Below are positions 1-7,819 of a stretch of 28,975 bases of DNA, in pieces. The notes beneath the pieces were generated by a model that did not search any database, had not been told where the DNA came from, and worked only from the letters and a program-made list of their open reading frames with translations. Every line of letters begins with the position of its first letter. Within the stretch, counting starts at the first letter, position 1. The DNA comes from Syntrophomonadaceae bacterium (lineage in GTDB: Bacteria > Bacillota_D > Dethiobacteria > DTU022). The position numbers were made by a program, and so were the translations under genes. The stretch is from assembly GCA_003551865.1 (NCBI GenBank), contig PUNU01000048.1, positions 1-28,975 on the forward strand, written 5' to 3'.

Positions 1-1
1 C

Positions 2-244
2 CATTCTTTGCTTGAAGAAGGCATCCCCCCTGCAGAATTTGCAGGCGCCCTGGAAGTGCATCCTTTTGTGGCCCGCAAGCTTAGGGAGCAGGCTTCTTTA
101 TACAACCGGCGACTCCTGGAAGAAGTTTTAATTGTTCTGCAGGAAGCAGATTTGAAGATAAAAACCGGACGGCTGGAACCTGCCGATGCCTTAAAGCTTA
201 TGCTGGGCCGCATTGATTATGTCCAGAAGACTGCCGCCGGGTAG
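2..244 (+). CDS. holA: DNA polymerase III delta subunit, C-terminal end (5' truncated by window)
   Basis: This is the last 80 codons of a gene whose start lies upstream of the window; the frame is open from base 2 to the TAG at 242-244. HolA is the clamp-loader subunit that opens the beta sliding clamp during DNA replication. The visible peptide has the alpha-helical C-terminal collar pattern of HolA: a VHPFVARKLREQA stretch, then LLEEVLIVLQEADLKIKTGRLEP and a final LKLMLGRI. The call is supported by context, because rpsT lies just downstream in convergent orientation, a holA-rpsT neighbourhood common in Bacillota. The identification rests on family-level recognition of a short tail, so a different helical protein is not fully excluded. 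Confidence 0.8.
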   Translation, partial: HSLLEEGIPPAEFAGALEVHPFVARKLREQASLYNRRLLEEVLIVLQEADLKIKTGRLEPADALKLMLGRIDYVQKTAAG

Positions 245-283
245 GATTTGTATAAGATCAGCAACCTGAAAGGAGCGGTTTTT

Positions 284-811
284 GTGAAAGGAAAGCCGGA
301 ATTGAATCAGGAAAAACTGCTTAAGGAAGTTTATAAGCGCGGTTTTGAACTGGAACAACGCTATTACGGCTGTGCCCAGTGTGTTGTCGCCGCTTTACAG
401 GATTTTTTCCCGGTTAATGACGACCTGGTCAAGGCGGCCACTTCTTTTTCCGGAGGGTTTGCTTCCACCACTGCCGGACCCTGCGGAGCTTTGACCGGGG
501 GAATCATTGTTCTGGGTTATTTCTTTGGACGTCCACGGGAAGAGTTTTCTAACATAGCAAAACTGCGCCGCCCCGGGCCGCTGGTCCGTGATCTATGGAA
601 ACTTTTTCATCAGACCTATAGTGGCGATACCTGCAGGGAGGTCCAGACATACCATTTTGGCAGGGCTTTTCATTTCCTGGATGGTGATGAATACCAGCTT
701 TATGAAGAAGCCGGGGGGCACAGCAGGGTGTGTGCCGGTGTTGTGGGGCAAACCGGGGCCTGGCTGGCGGAAATCCTTTTGCAAAACGATATTCCCCTCC
801 TGGAAACCTGA
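284..811 (+). CDS. C_GCAxxG_C_C family (putative redox/metal-binding) protein
   Basis: The protein is 175 aa if started at GTG 284, which has AAAGGAG at 269-275 eight bases upstream. A TTG at 248 in the same frame would add 12 residues but has no ribosome binding site. The sequence carries the family's cysteine layout: GCAQC near residue 30, a glycine-rich SGGF..TTAGPCGALTGG block around residues 55-75, and late cysteines in DTCREV and SRVCAGVV. Proteins of this family (also called C_GCAxxG_C_C) are small, cysteine-rich and of unknown reaction; a redox or metal-cluster role is usually inferred. It follows holA by 39 bases (3 bases if the TTG is used) and may be cotranscribed with it. There is no signal peptide. 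The family call is fairly firm, the function is not. Confidence 0.72.
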   Translation: MKGKPELNQEKLLKEVYKRGFELEQRYYGCAQCVVAALQDFFPVNDDLVKAATSFSGGFASTTAGPCGALTGGIIVLGYFFGRPREEFSNIAKLRRPGPLVRDLWKLFHQTYSGDTCREVQTYHFGRAFHFLDGDEYQLYEEAGGHSRVCAGVVGQTGAWLAEILLQNDIPLLET

Positions 812-852
812 AAGCTTAAAGCGGACTGTTTCACCCGGCCCCGCCCCGGAGG

Positions 853-1000
853 ATAAAAAATACTCCCTCCCACTTGATGATACCCCTGACACCCCCGGAG
901 TTTATGTGTGGGTAAAGACCAGCCCTTGATGGGGGAGGGTCGGGGGGGGGCATAAAAAATCCTCCCTCCCCCTTGATGGGGGAGGGTCGGGGTGGGGGTG
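853..1000. repeat. G-rich/C-rich tandem repeat patch with hairpin and G-quadruplex potential
   Basis: Three related units lie in a row. Positions 853-880 and 952-979 match at 25 of 28 bases. Positions 923-945 and 970-992 are identical over 23 bases. The third unit forms a perfect 9-bp hairpin (964-972 with 978-986, loop TTGAT). Its right arm is also the start of four G-runs (978-982, 984-986, 989-992, 994-998) spaced as in a G-quadruplex motif, so the two structures would compete. No T-run follows, so a standard terminator is not supported. The patch, together with the degenerate element B copy at about 1105-1204, fills the gene-free stretch 812-1203; between them (1001-1104) I see nothing recognisable. 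Confidence 0.8.
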
Positions 1001-1104
1001 AAATAGGCTTGTTAAGGACAGACAAAATTAATTCAAACAACTCACCTAATGCAGCAAACAGGTCTCACTTCCAACCTCTTACCTTTCAACTGCCGGCAAT
1101 TCCC

Positions 1105-1204
1105 AGTGATTCGCTATATGTTCGCTTCCGGATTGCAAAATTTCCAACAGATAAAGAGTTGATGTAATAATTGCCAAATCACGCTCATTCAGCTGACAGG
1201 GTAC
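1105..1204 (-). repeat. Element B, diverged and inverted partial copy
   Basis: Read on the minus strand from 1204, this stretch aligns with the left half of the element at 3282-3463. Shared landmarks are the end GTACCCTGTCA (GTGCCCTGTCA in the other copy), GAGCGTGATTTGG (GAGCGTAATTTGG) and CCGGAAGCGAACATA followed by AGCGA. The terminus abuts the rpsT stop codon. The other end cannot be placed, because similarity fades beyond about 1105. Confidence 0.65.
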
Positions 1205-1473
1205 TAGCCGACCTCTTTTTGGTTGTAGAGACGGTGAAGACGTGATTTTTTCCGGGCTGCATTATTTCTATGCACGACGCCTTTTGATACTGCTTTGTCA
1301 ATCTGGCGTACCGCTGCGTCCAGGTTAAGCCTGACTTCTTCGGAATCACCGTCTTCCAGGGACTCCTCGAAGCGGCGGACCGCAGTTTTTAAAAGGCTTT
1401 TAGTCCGCTTGTTTTCTTCCCGGCGCTTTATGTTTTGCCTGGCTCTTTTTGCAGCCGATTTAATGTTGGCCAA
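1204..1473 (-). CDS. rpsT: 30S ribosomal protein S20
   Basis: This 89-residue protein has the full S20 pattern: the N-terminal ANIKSAAKRARQ, the basic helix RREENKRTKSLLKTAVRRF, and the C-terminal KGVVHRNNAARKKSRLHRLY. S20 is a primary 16S rRNA-binding protein of the small subunit. The start is TTG at 1471-1473 (minus strand) with GGAGGG eight bases upstream; no ATG is available in frame at this position. A UUG start is also known for E. coli rpsT, where it contributes to autoregulation. The gene faces the holA end, as is usual. Its stop codon lies at the edge of a diverged repeat, and I see no clear intrinsic terminator behind it. Confidence 0.97.
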   Translation of the reverse strand: MANIKSAAKRARQNIKRREENKRTKSLLKTAVRRFEESLEDGDSEEVRLNLDAAVRQIDKAVSKGVVHRNNAARKKSRLHRLYNQKEVG

Positions 1474-1639
1474 TGCTTTATCCCTCCTTCGATCCGATGA
1501 ACACTAAAAATCTTACCACTGGAACCGGTAAAAAGCAAGCCCTCCGGCAAAGAGCATTTTTGATTTGTTCTGCAGGAAGGAGTAAATTCTACGTTTAGCG
1601 AAATACATATATCAGGCGGTTTCCAGGGGAAGGTGGCGC

Positions 1640-3244
1640 ATGGCAATGAAAGTGCTTGACAGCGCGGCGATGAGAGAAGCAGACCGCAGGACAATCGAAG
1701 AGTTGGGTTTGCCGGGTGCTGTTTTAATGGAAACGGCCGGCCTGCGGGTCTTGGATTTCATTAATTTGCATCTGCCGGAGCCGGGCCGGGTTGTTGTTGC
1801 CGCCGGGCCCGGCAATAACGGCGGAGACGGCCTGGTTATTGCCCGGCTGCTGAACAGGGCAGGTTTTGAAGTTTCCCTGTGGACCACGGTCAAACCGGGT
1901 GCATACCGGGGAGACGCAGGGATCAACGAACACTTCCTTAACCGGATATCTTTTCCCGTTAAGCACCTTTTAGATCAGGAGTCTTTTGAACATTTCAGGC
2001 AGGAGCTTAATTTTTCCGGCCTAATAGTTGACGCCCTTCTGGGAACCGGGTTGGATCGGGAGGTTGAAGGCGGACCGGCCCGGGTAATCGACTGCATAAA
2101 TGAATGCAGTGCACCGGTGCTTGCTGTGGATATCCCTTCGGGTATAAATGCCGATACCGGTGCGGTAATGGGGTGTGCAGTCAAGGCGGACTGGACGGTA
2201 ACTTTTGCTTTTCCCAAGCGGGGCCTGTTGCTTTACCCGGGTGCGGGCTTTGCCGGGGAAGTGGCGGTGGGCGATATTAACGTGCCTGCGTTTTTGGTGG
2301 ATCAGGAGCCGCTCGAAATACTTACGTCGCCCCGGGTAAGAGAAGTTTTACCGGTCCCGCCTGGTGATGCCCACAAGGGCACTATGGGGCGGGTAATGAT
2401 TGTTTCCGGATCACCGGGTATGACCGGTGCCGCGGTTATGGCGGCCGAGTCGGCCTTAAAAAGCGGTGCGGGGCTGGTTTACCTGGCGGCACCGAAAAGT
2501 ATTTGTCCGGCATTGGAAGCCAAAACAGTGGAAGTTATTACGGTTGCCCTGCCCGAAAAAACCCCGGGTATTGTCGATCCCGATGCAGCGGAAGATATTA
2601 TAGCCAGGGCCGCTTCCTGCGATGTTCTGGCGGTCGGACCCGGGCTGGATCCCGGAAAGGCGACACTGGAGCTGGTCCGTAAACTGCTCAACCTCAGCCC
2701 TGTTCCGCTGGTCCTGGATGCCGGGGCACTTGAAGCCTTGGGCGGCAGTGGAGAAATTCTTAAAAGTGCCCCATCCCAGACGGTGATCACTCCCCACCCG
2801 GGCGAAATGGGGCGCCTTACCGGCCTGTCATCCGGAGAGGTGCAGAAAAACCGCCTTGAGATAGCCGGAAAATATGCCCGCGCCTGGAACTGTATCGTGC
2901 TTTTAAAAGGAGCAAATACCGTGATTGCTTCTCCCGGGGGAAGGGCCGCGATAAATCCTACCGGCGGTCCGTCCCTGGCATCGGCCGGTTCCGGCGATCT
3001 GCTCACCGGCCTTATTGCTTCTTTAATTGCCCAGGGACTGGAACCTGAAGATGCCGCCGGTGCCGGGGCATATATCCACGGCCTTGCCGGCGACCTGGTC
3101 CCACCGGGCCGCGGTCACATGGTGCGCGACGTTATGGTCCGCTACAAACAAGCTTTTCAGTGTCTGGAACATGCCGGCCATCAACTGCCCGGCAGTCCTT
3201 ACCTGACCATGGTCAGACCGGTTACAGGCGGGCCGGTGCTGTGA
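1640..3244 (+). CDS. nnr: Bifunctional NAD(P)H-hydrate epimerase / ADP-dependent NAD(P)H-hydrate dehydratase
   Basis: The 534-residue protein repairs hydrated NADH and NADPH: the N-terminal half interconverts the R and S hydrates, and the C-terminal half dehydrates them using ADP. The epimerase domain (about 1-220) shows GPGNNGGDG at 56-64, DALLGTG at 131-137 and DIPSG at 164-168. The kinase-fold dehydratase domain (about 235-510) shows HKGTMGRV at 245, HPGEMGRL at 386-393 and AGSGDLLTG at 449-457, whose Asp453 is the expected catalytic residue. The length fits the fused bacterial form. The ATG at 1640 has GGGGAAGGTGG just upstream. It is divergent from rpsT, with the shared 166-base spacer 1474-1639 expected to hold both promoters. 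Confidence 0.95.
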   Translation: MAMKVLDSAAMREADRRTIEELGLPGAVLMETAGLRVLDFINLHLPEPGRVVVAAGPGNNGGDGLVIARLLNRAGFEVSLWTTVKPGAYRGDAGINEHFLNRISFPVKHLLDQESFEHFRQELNFSGLIVDALLGTGLDREVEGGPARVIDCINECSAPVLAVDIPSGINADTGAVMGCAVKADWTVTFAFPKRGLLLYPGAGFAGEVAVGDINVPAFLVDQEPLEILTSPRVREVLPVPPGDAHKGTMGRVMIVSGSPGMTGAAVMAAESALKSGAGLVYLAAPKSICPALEAKTVEVITVALPEKTPGIVDPDAAEDIIARAASCDVLAVGPGLDPGKATLELVRKLLNLSPVPLVLDAGALEALGGSGEILKSAPSQTVITPHPGEMGRLTGLSSGEVQKNRLEIAGKYARAWNCIVLLKGANTVIASPGGRAAINPTGGPSLASAGSGDLLTGLIASLIAQGLEPEDAAGAGAYIHGLAGDLVPPGRGHMVRDVMVRYKQAFQCLEHAGHQLPGSPYLTMVRPVTGGPVL

Positions 3245-3281
3245 ACGGACCGCACATCAAATTTCTAAGAAAAGCCTGCTG

Positions 3282-3463
3282 GTGCCCTGTCAACGTATTA
3301 AGAGCGTAATTTGGTGATTTTTATAACAAATCTCTATTTATAGGAGATGATGTAAGCCGGAAGCGAACATAAAGCGAGCCGTGACAAATCCATGCGAGCG
3401 ATCCGTGAGCGCCGGCTTGCAACAGCTGTGTATAAAAACAGAACAAACTAATTGACAGGGCAC
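3282..3463. repeat. Element B, best preserved copy (MITE-like, 182 bp)
   Basis: The unit is bounded by GTGCCCTGTCAA at 3282-3293 and its perfect reverse complement TTGACAGGGCAC at 3452-3463. A TA follows the right end; the left flank is TG, so a TA target duplication is possible but not demonstrated. There is no transposase. The left half matches the diverged copy ending at 1204, and the right half matches 17230-17468 with one insertion. The element lies between nnr and the acyl-CoA dehydrogenase gene and fills most of that gap (3245-3513). Confidence 0.75.
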
Positions 3464-3473
3464 TAAGGGTTAG

Positions 3474-3487
3474 TGTTTGGCCAAACA
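3474..3487. promoter_or_regulatory. 14-bp perfect palindrome upstream of the acyl-CoA dehydrogenase gene (candidate operator)
   Basis: TGTTTGGCCAAACA is a perfect palindrome ending 12 bases before the GGAGGG ribosome binding site at 3500-3505. Its position is right for a repressor site such as a TetR-type regulator of fatty-acid genes. No regulator gene is visible nearby, and no convincing -10 box could be placed, so this remains a suggestion. Confidence 0.4.
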
Positions 3488-3513
3488 ACCTGTATATATG
3501 GAGGGAATAAAAA

Positions 3514-4752
3514 TTGCTTGATTGCCTGATGACAGTTGAAGAAAAAAAACTGCGAGATAAAGTCCGCGCCTTTGTCAGTGAAGATATTGACAAACAGCTG
3601 CTGCGGGATATGGACGAAGATAAAGTCCGCTATCCGCGGGAATTTTTGGAGAAGGCCGCCGCCAGGGGACTTTTAGGACTGCGGTTTCCACAAGAGTACG
3701 GCGGCAGGGGCCTGCCCTGGACTTCAGAAATTATTGCCCTGGAAGAAGTCGGTGTTTTGGGCACATCCCTGGGCTGCCTCTACTCCCTGGTCAGTATAGT
3801 CGGTGAAGCGATTAATAAATTTGGTTCCGATCTGCTCAAAGAAAAATACCTGCGCCCGACAATAGAGGGCCGCCTCACTGCGGCTGAAGCCTTAACCGAA
3901 CCGCGGGGGGGTTCGGATTTCTTTGGAGCGACCTGCACGGCCAGGAAAGAGGGCGATTATTATATTTTAAACGGCCAGAAACGTTTTGTAGTCGGATCGG
4001 AAGGGGCGGATTATTTCATGGTTTATGCCAGGACCGATCCCGACGCTCCACCGCATAAATCGATCAGCGCTTTTTTGGTTGACCGCAGTCCCGAGGTAAA
4101 AGCTGAATATCTTTACGGCCTGATGGGAACGCGTGGCGGAGGCACGGGCCGTCTGGTGTTTAAAGATGTCAAGGTTCCGGCGGAGAATTTGCTGGGGGAA
4201 GAAAACAACGGCTCGGCAATTTTTTACCAGATGATGATTCCCGAGAGAATGACCAGCGCCGGCGGGGCCGTGGGCATGGGCCGGGCGGCCCTGGACGTGG
4301 CGGCCCGCTACAGTACCCGGCGTAAAGCGTTCGGCACGGAAATTAAAAATTTCCAGGCGGTCAGTTTCAAAGTGGCCGACGGTGTTACCCTGCTTGATAC
4401 TGCCCGGGGTATAGTATACCTGGCCGCCCGCTCTGTAGATGCCGGAGATCCGCCGGGCCGGTCTAGAAGGCTTGTTTCTGAAGCCAAAAAAGTGGCCACA
4501 GAGAACGCCTGGAAAGTAGTCAATAATGCCATGCAGGTTATGGGCGGTATCGGCTATACGGATGTTTACCCGATTGAAAAAATGCTGCGTGATGTCAGGT
4601 TGATCATGATATGGACCGGGACCAATGAGATCATGGACCTGATTATTCAGCACGAGTACTACAAGGAGCTGGCCAAAGAAGGTTTTAAAGGCCGCGATAT
4701 CGAGCTTGATGCTCCCGAATCTGAACAACTGGACGAAAAAATCTATGAGTAA
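3514..4752 (+). CDS. Acyl-CoA dehydrogenase, LCAD/IVD-type active-site layout
   Basis: The 412-residue flavoprotein should oxidise an acyl-CoA to the enoyl-CoA and pass electrons to an Etf; the substrate cannot be told. Family signatures are [11 protein letters not shown] (125-134), [20 protein letters not shown] (270-289) and [20 protein letters not shown] (343-362). The usual C-terminal catalytic Glu before the GT of the MCAD/SCAD motif is Thr368 here (IWTGTNEI). A Glu is instead present at position 244 in [10 protein letters not shown], which aligns with the base used by isovaleryl-CoA and long-chain acyl-CoA dehydrogenases. The TTG at 3514 is preferred because GGAGGG lies eight bases before it; ATG 3529 is too far away. 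Homoserine dehydrogenase follows after 38 bases. Confidence 0.92.
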   Translation: MLDCLMTVEEKKLRDKVRAFVSEDIDKQLLRDMDEDKVRYPREFLEKAAARGLLGLRFPQEYGGRGLPWTSEIIALEEVGVLGTSLGCLYSLVSIVGEAINKFGSDLLKEKYLRPTIEGRLTAAEALTEPRGGSDFFGATCTARKEGDYYILNGQKRFVVGSEGADYFMVYARTDPDAPPHKSISAFLVDRSPEVKAEYLYGLMGTRGGGTGRLVFKDVKVPAENLLGEENNGSAIFYQMMIPERMTSAGGAVGMGRAALDVAARYSTRRKAFGTEIKNFQAVSFKVADGVTLLDTARGIVYLAARSVDAGDPPGRSRRLVSEAKKVATENAWKVVNNAMQVMGGIGYTDVYPIEKMLRDVRLIMIWTGTNEIMDLIIQHEYYKELAKEGFKGRDIELDAPESEQLDEKIYE

Positions 4753-4790
4753 CGAGCTATACAATTAACAACTGGGGGGCCGGGGAAACA

Positions 4791-6080
4791 ATGGGGAAAG
4801 GTACGGTAAAAGTCGGTTTGCTGGGTGCAGGGACTATCGGATCCGGAGTGGTTGATCTTTTTAAACGCAACGGCGGCTTGATTAACGAAAAAATTGATTT
4901 TAACCTAGTTTTGGAACGGGTGGCGGATCGCGACACTTCCAGGCTGGAAGCGTCAGGTTTGGAAAAGGCCCGCTTAACCACGGAGGCTTCACAGGTTTTA
5001 GATGATCCGTCTATTGACATTGTCATCGAGTTGATCGGCGGCGTAGAACCGGCCCGCGGTTTTGTCACCAGGGCTCTTGAAAACGGCAAGTACGTGGTTA
5101 CTGCCAATAAAGATTTAATGGCTTCCCACGGGGAAGATTTGCTGGCCCTGGCCCGCGATAAAAACCTGAACTTGTTTTATGAGTCCGCCGTCGGCGGGGG
5201 CATACCCTTGATTCGGCCCCTGAAATACAGCCTTGTGGCCGATCGGGTGCGGCGCCTGGTTGGTATCGTCAACGGCACAACAAATTATATTTTTACCCGC
5301 ATGGAGCAGGATAAATTAAGCCTGAGCGATGCACTGTCTGAAGCTCAGAGGCTGGGCTTTGCCGAACCGGACCCGACTAATGATATTGAAGGTTTTGATG
5401 CGGTTTACAAGCTGGTTATCATGGCCAACCTTGCCTTTGGCAAGAAAGCGGACAAGGACCGCGTATATATCCAGGGCATTAAAGAAGTTACCTATGAAGA
5501 CATTGCTTATGCCCGCGAAATCGGCTATACAATTAAACTGTTGGCCATCGGTGAAATGTTGCCTGAGGGGCTTGCCTTGAGGGTCCACCCTGCACTTGTC
5601 CCGGTAGATCACCCCCTGGCCTCGGTATTGAGCGAATTTAACGCTGTTTTTGTCGAGGGGGAAGATGTCGGTGAGTTGATGTTTTACGGCCGGGGTGCCG
5701 GTGCAAAACCCACCGCAACCGCGGTCCTGGCCGATGTTGTCGAGGCATCCCGCTGTTTGCGTTTTAACTTGACTGACGGAGTGATTGAAAGATCACTGCA
5801 AGAAACCGCCTTCATTCCCATTGAACAGCTGAGCGCCCGTTTTTACTTGCGCTTCCTGGCCGAAGATCGGGCCGGGGTGTTTGCCGAGCTGGCCAACGCT
5901 TTCAGTGAAGAAAAGGTCAGCCTTGATATGATCATTCAAAAACGCCGTGTCGGCAGCCTGGCCGAAATTGTCCTGGTTACCCATCTTGTCCGGGAAGACG
6001 CATTTCAGAGAGCGCTTGACAAGGCAACAAAAATCTCGGCGATCAGGCCGAATCCCAGTAAAATTCGCCTGCTCGATTAA
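4791..6080 (+). CDS. hom: Homoserine dehydrogenase with C-terminal ACT domain
   Basis: The 429-residue enzyme reduces aspartate semialdehyde to homoserine with NAD(P)H, the branch point to threonine and methionine. The Rossmann motif GAGTIG is at 12-17, TANKDLMASHG at 104-114, the ESAVGGGIPLI substrate segment at 131-141, NGTTNYIFTRM at 161-171 and DPTNDIEGFDAVYKL at 194-208. The C-terminal 80 residues carry an ACT-type pattern (FYLRFLAEDRAGVFAELANAF), consistent with feedback control by an amino acid. The ATG at 4791 follows a G-rich ribosome binding site. The gene probably shares a transcript with the upstream dehydrogenase gene (38-base gap), although the pathways are unrelated. Its last 38 bases overlap the convergent flavoprotein gene. 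Confidence 0.96.
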   Translation: MGKGTVKVGLLGAGTIGSGVVDLFKRNGGLINEKIDFNLVLERVADRDTSRLEASGLEKARLTTEASQVLDDPSIDIVIELIGGVEPARGFVTRALENGKYVVTANKDLMASHGEDLLALARDKNLNLFYESAVGGGIPLIRPLKYSLVADRVRRLVGIVNGTTNYIFTRMEQDKLSLSDALSEAQRLGFAEPDPTNDIEGFDAVYKLVIMANLAFGKKADKDRVYIQGIKEVTYEDIAYAREIGYTIKLLAIGEMLPEGLALRVHPALVPVDHPLASVLSEFNAVFVEGEDVGELMFYGRGAGAKPTATAVLADVVEASRCLRFNLTDGVIERSLQETAFIPIEQLSARFYLRFLAEDRAGVFAELANAFSEEKVSLDMIIQKRRVGSLAEIVLVTHLVREDAFQRALDKATKISAIRPNPSKIRLLD

Positions 6081-7209
6081 ACCATAATTTGTTTTCCATC
6101 AGGGCGGCAATCAGGCGGGGCAGGGAAGAAGGCTGATACACGAAGCGGCTGTGAAGCAGAACTGCACCCGCCAGCGTTCCGGCGAAGTATTTCCGGAAGT
6201 GATCATCAAAGAGATTTTGGTAGATCTTGCCCGCTGAGTTTTTTTCTTTCTCAGCACCGGCAAGGGCAAGCAAAGCAAGTCGGGCGCTTTTCAGGCTGTT
6301 GTATAGCCCTTCGCCGGAAAAAGGTTCGACCAGGCCCGCGGCATCCCCGATTAAGAGCAGGTTGCCGCGGGCCGCTTTCTTTAATGGTCCGGTGAACGGC
6401 AGGGGCCAGGCATGAAGTTCGGGATGCCCCGCTTTTTTGGCAAACAACCGGCAGTAAGCTTTTTGCAGCCGGCGCCGGCCGGCCAGGCCTCCGATGCCCC
6501 TGTTTACCCAATTGGGCCCGTGAAACGACCAGCCCATACCTCCCAAGACAGGGCAGGGATAGAAGACAAACGTGCCTGTTTCCGTTTCCGGTGGCGGGGG
6601 TTCGATAATGGCGGACATCCCCCACCCGGTTAAACCGGGTGGGGATTTCCTCAACCCTGAAAGCCGGGCCAAACGGCTCAGTGCGCCGTCCGCGCCGATT
6701 ACATAGCGGGCCACGACCGAGGAAAAAGTATCACCGGTGGTCCCTATTTTGTACCAGCCCGGTCCGGGATTGCCGTCTTTAACTGTGGCCAGCTTGTCGA
6801 CGGCATGGTTTTCCAGGAGAAAGGCCCCCTTACCGGCGGCATAACAGGCCAGGAGATGGTCGAATTGTGTTCTTTTAACCAGCAGGCCCAGCCTGCCCGG
6901 GGAAGAAAAATGGTGAAGACGTGCTCCATTGACAACTCCGATTGTTTTAATCTCCGTTAAACTTTCCGGTGGCAAATGCAGATCGGCCGGTAGAAGGGAG
7001 AGACAGCGGGCCGAAACAAACCCGCCGCAGGGCTTAAACCGGGGCAGCTTTTTCTGTTCAATAATTACTGTTGACAGGCCAAACTCGGCGGCCAGGGCTG
7101 CAGCAAGCGAACCTGCAGGGCCGGCTCCGATTACAGCCAGGTCAAAAATTTTGCTTTCAGCAGTGCCGTCCGGCTTTTTTCGGCATGGTTCATGGTTGAT
7201 GGTTTTCAC
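6043..7209 (-). CDS. Geranylgeranyl-reductase-family FAD-dependent oxidoreductase
   Basis: This 388-residue protein has the group architecture of the FixC/geranylgeranyl reductase flavoproteins. The dinucleotide motif VIGAGPAGSLAAALAAE begins near residue 26, PRFKPCGGFVS (the PxxxxCGG family signature) near 56, YVIGADGALSRLARL in the middle, and LLLIGDAAGLVEPFSGEGL, the second FAD motif, near 285. Relatives reduce isoprenoid double bonds in lipids or quinones; the substrate here is unknown. The start is GTG (7207-7209, complement); an AGGGAA sequence lies unusually close to it, so the exact start is uncertain, but no other Met or good start occurs before the FAD motif. It is convergent with hom and overlaps its 3' end, with no separate terminator visible. 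Confidence 0.85.
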   Translation of the reverse strand: MKTINHEPCRKKPDGTAESKIFDLAVIGAGPAGSLAAALAAEFGLSTVIIEQKKLPRFKPCGGFVSARCLSLLPADLHLPPESLTEIKTIGVVNGARLHHFSSPGRLGLLVKRTQFDHLLACYAAGKGAFLLENHAVDKLATVKDGNPGPGWYKIGTTGDTFSSVVARYVIGADGALSRLARLSGLRKSPPGLTGWGMSAIIEPPPPETETGTFVFYPCPVLGGMGWSFHGPNWVNRGIGGLAGRRRLQKAYCRLFAKKAGHPELHAWPLPFTGPLKKAARGNLLLIGDAAGLVEPFSGEGLYNSLKSARLALLALAGAEKEKNSAGKIYQNLFDDHFRKYFAGTLAGAVLLHSRFVYQPSSLPRLIAALMENKLWFNRAGEFYWDSA

Positions 7210-7277
7210 TTCCCTGGGCCACAGGCCCGATTTTGCTTCGATTATAACATATCTTATTTTTATAAATGCTGCTGCTA

Positions 7278-7306
7278 TTGACTGACCCGGGCAGATAGAT
7301 TAAAAT
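7278..7306 (+). promoter_or_regulatory. Sigma-A type promoter for the gatCAB leader
   Basis: TTGACT at 7278-7283 and TAAAAT at 7301-7306 are separated by exactly 17 bases. Transcription would begin near 7313, giving a leader of about 150 bases before gatC. Confidence 0.6.
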
Positions 7307-7412
7307 TATCCTGTAATGTCAAATAGCTTTAAGCTGCACATAAACATATTTATTATATACAGCATGAGTTGCAAAGGCCTGTGTTGTAAGGGGTACAAAT
7401 ATAACATGACTG

Positions 7413-7442
7413 AGCCGGCTTAAAGAAGCCGGTTTGTTTTTT
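7413..7442 (+). terminator. Intrinsic terminator (possible attenuator) in the gatC leader
   Basis: CCGGCTT at 7415-7421 pairs with AAGCCGG at 7426-7432 around an AAAG loop, extended by G-U and A-U pairs, and is followed by TTTGTTTTTT. No protein-coding gene on the plus strand ends just upstream: hom stops at 6080 and a minus-strand gene lies between. The terminator therefore sits inside the gatCAB leader, 24 bases before the gatC start, and may control read-through. Confidence 0.7.
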
Positions 7443-7466
7443 AATTAATGGTGGAGGTTATAAAAT

Positions 7467-7784
7467 ATGGCTGATGATTTTAGCAAAGAGGTCGAACATG
7501 TTGCCCGCCTGGCCCGCCTAAAGCTTGACCCTGAAGAAAAAGCAGTTATGGCCGGCCAGCTGAGCAGTATCCTGAAAACCGCCCAAAAGGTCAGGGAGCT
7601 CGACACAACCGGAGTTGAACCGACGTCACATGTAATTACTGTGCCGGCCGTGATGCGGGAAGATGAGACCGGGGCCTCGCTGCCACTGAACCGGGTTCTA
7701 CAGAATGCCCCGGGGCGGCAGAAGGATTTTTTCCGTGTCCCCCGTATAACCGGGAGGCAGGATAAAGAAACGCCCGGGCAGTAA
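7467..7784 (+). CDS. gatC: Asp-tRNA(Asn)/Glu-tRNA(Gln) amidotransferase subunit C
   Basis: The 105-residue protein stabilises the GatA-GatB contact in the heterotrimer that converts Glu-tRNA(Gln) or Asp-tRNA(Asn) to the amidated form. The typical N-terminal pattern is visible: EVEHVARLARLKLDPEE, then LSSILKTAQKVRELDTTGVEPTSHV. The ATG at 7467 has GTGGAGG nine bases before it. gatA follows after 35 bases. The gene is preceded by a promoter and a terminator-bearing leader. Confidence 0.95.
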   Translation: MADDFSKEVEHVARLARLKLDPEEKAVMAGQLSSILKTAQKVRELDTTGVEPTSHVITVPAVMREDETGASLPLNRVLQNAPGRQKDFFRVPRITGRQDKETPGQ

Positions 7785-7819
7785 CTGCCTTTTATTTAAT
7801 CGGGAAGTGAGAATCTGTT

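Noticed and set aside
831..1167. Short open frames in the region after the C_GCAxxG gene
   Set aside because: They consist of translated repeat sequence, are rich in Pro and Gly and have no ribosome binding site.
3321..3593. 90-codon minus-strand frame overlapping the acyl-CoA dehydrogenase start
   Set aside because: It runs across element B and the promoter and into a well-supported gene; no homology is visible.
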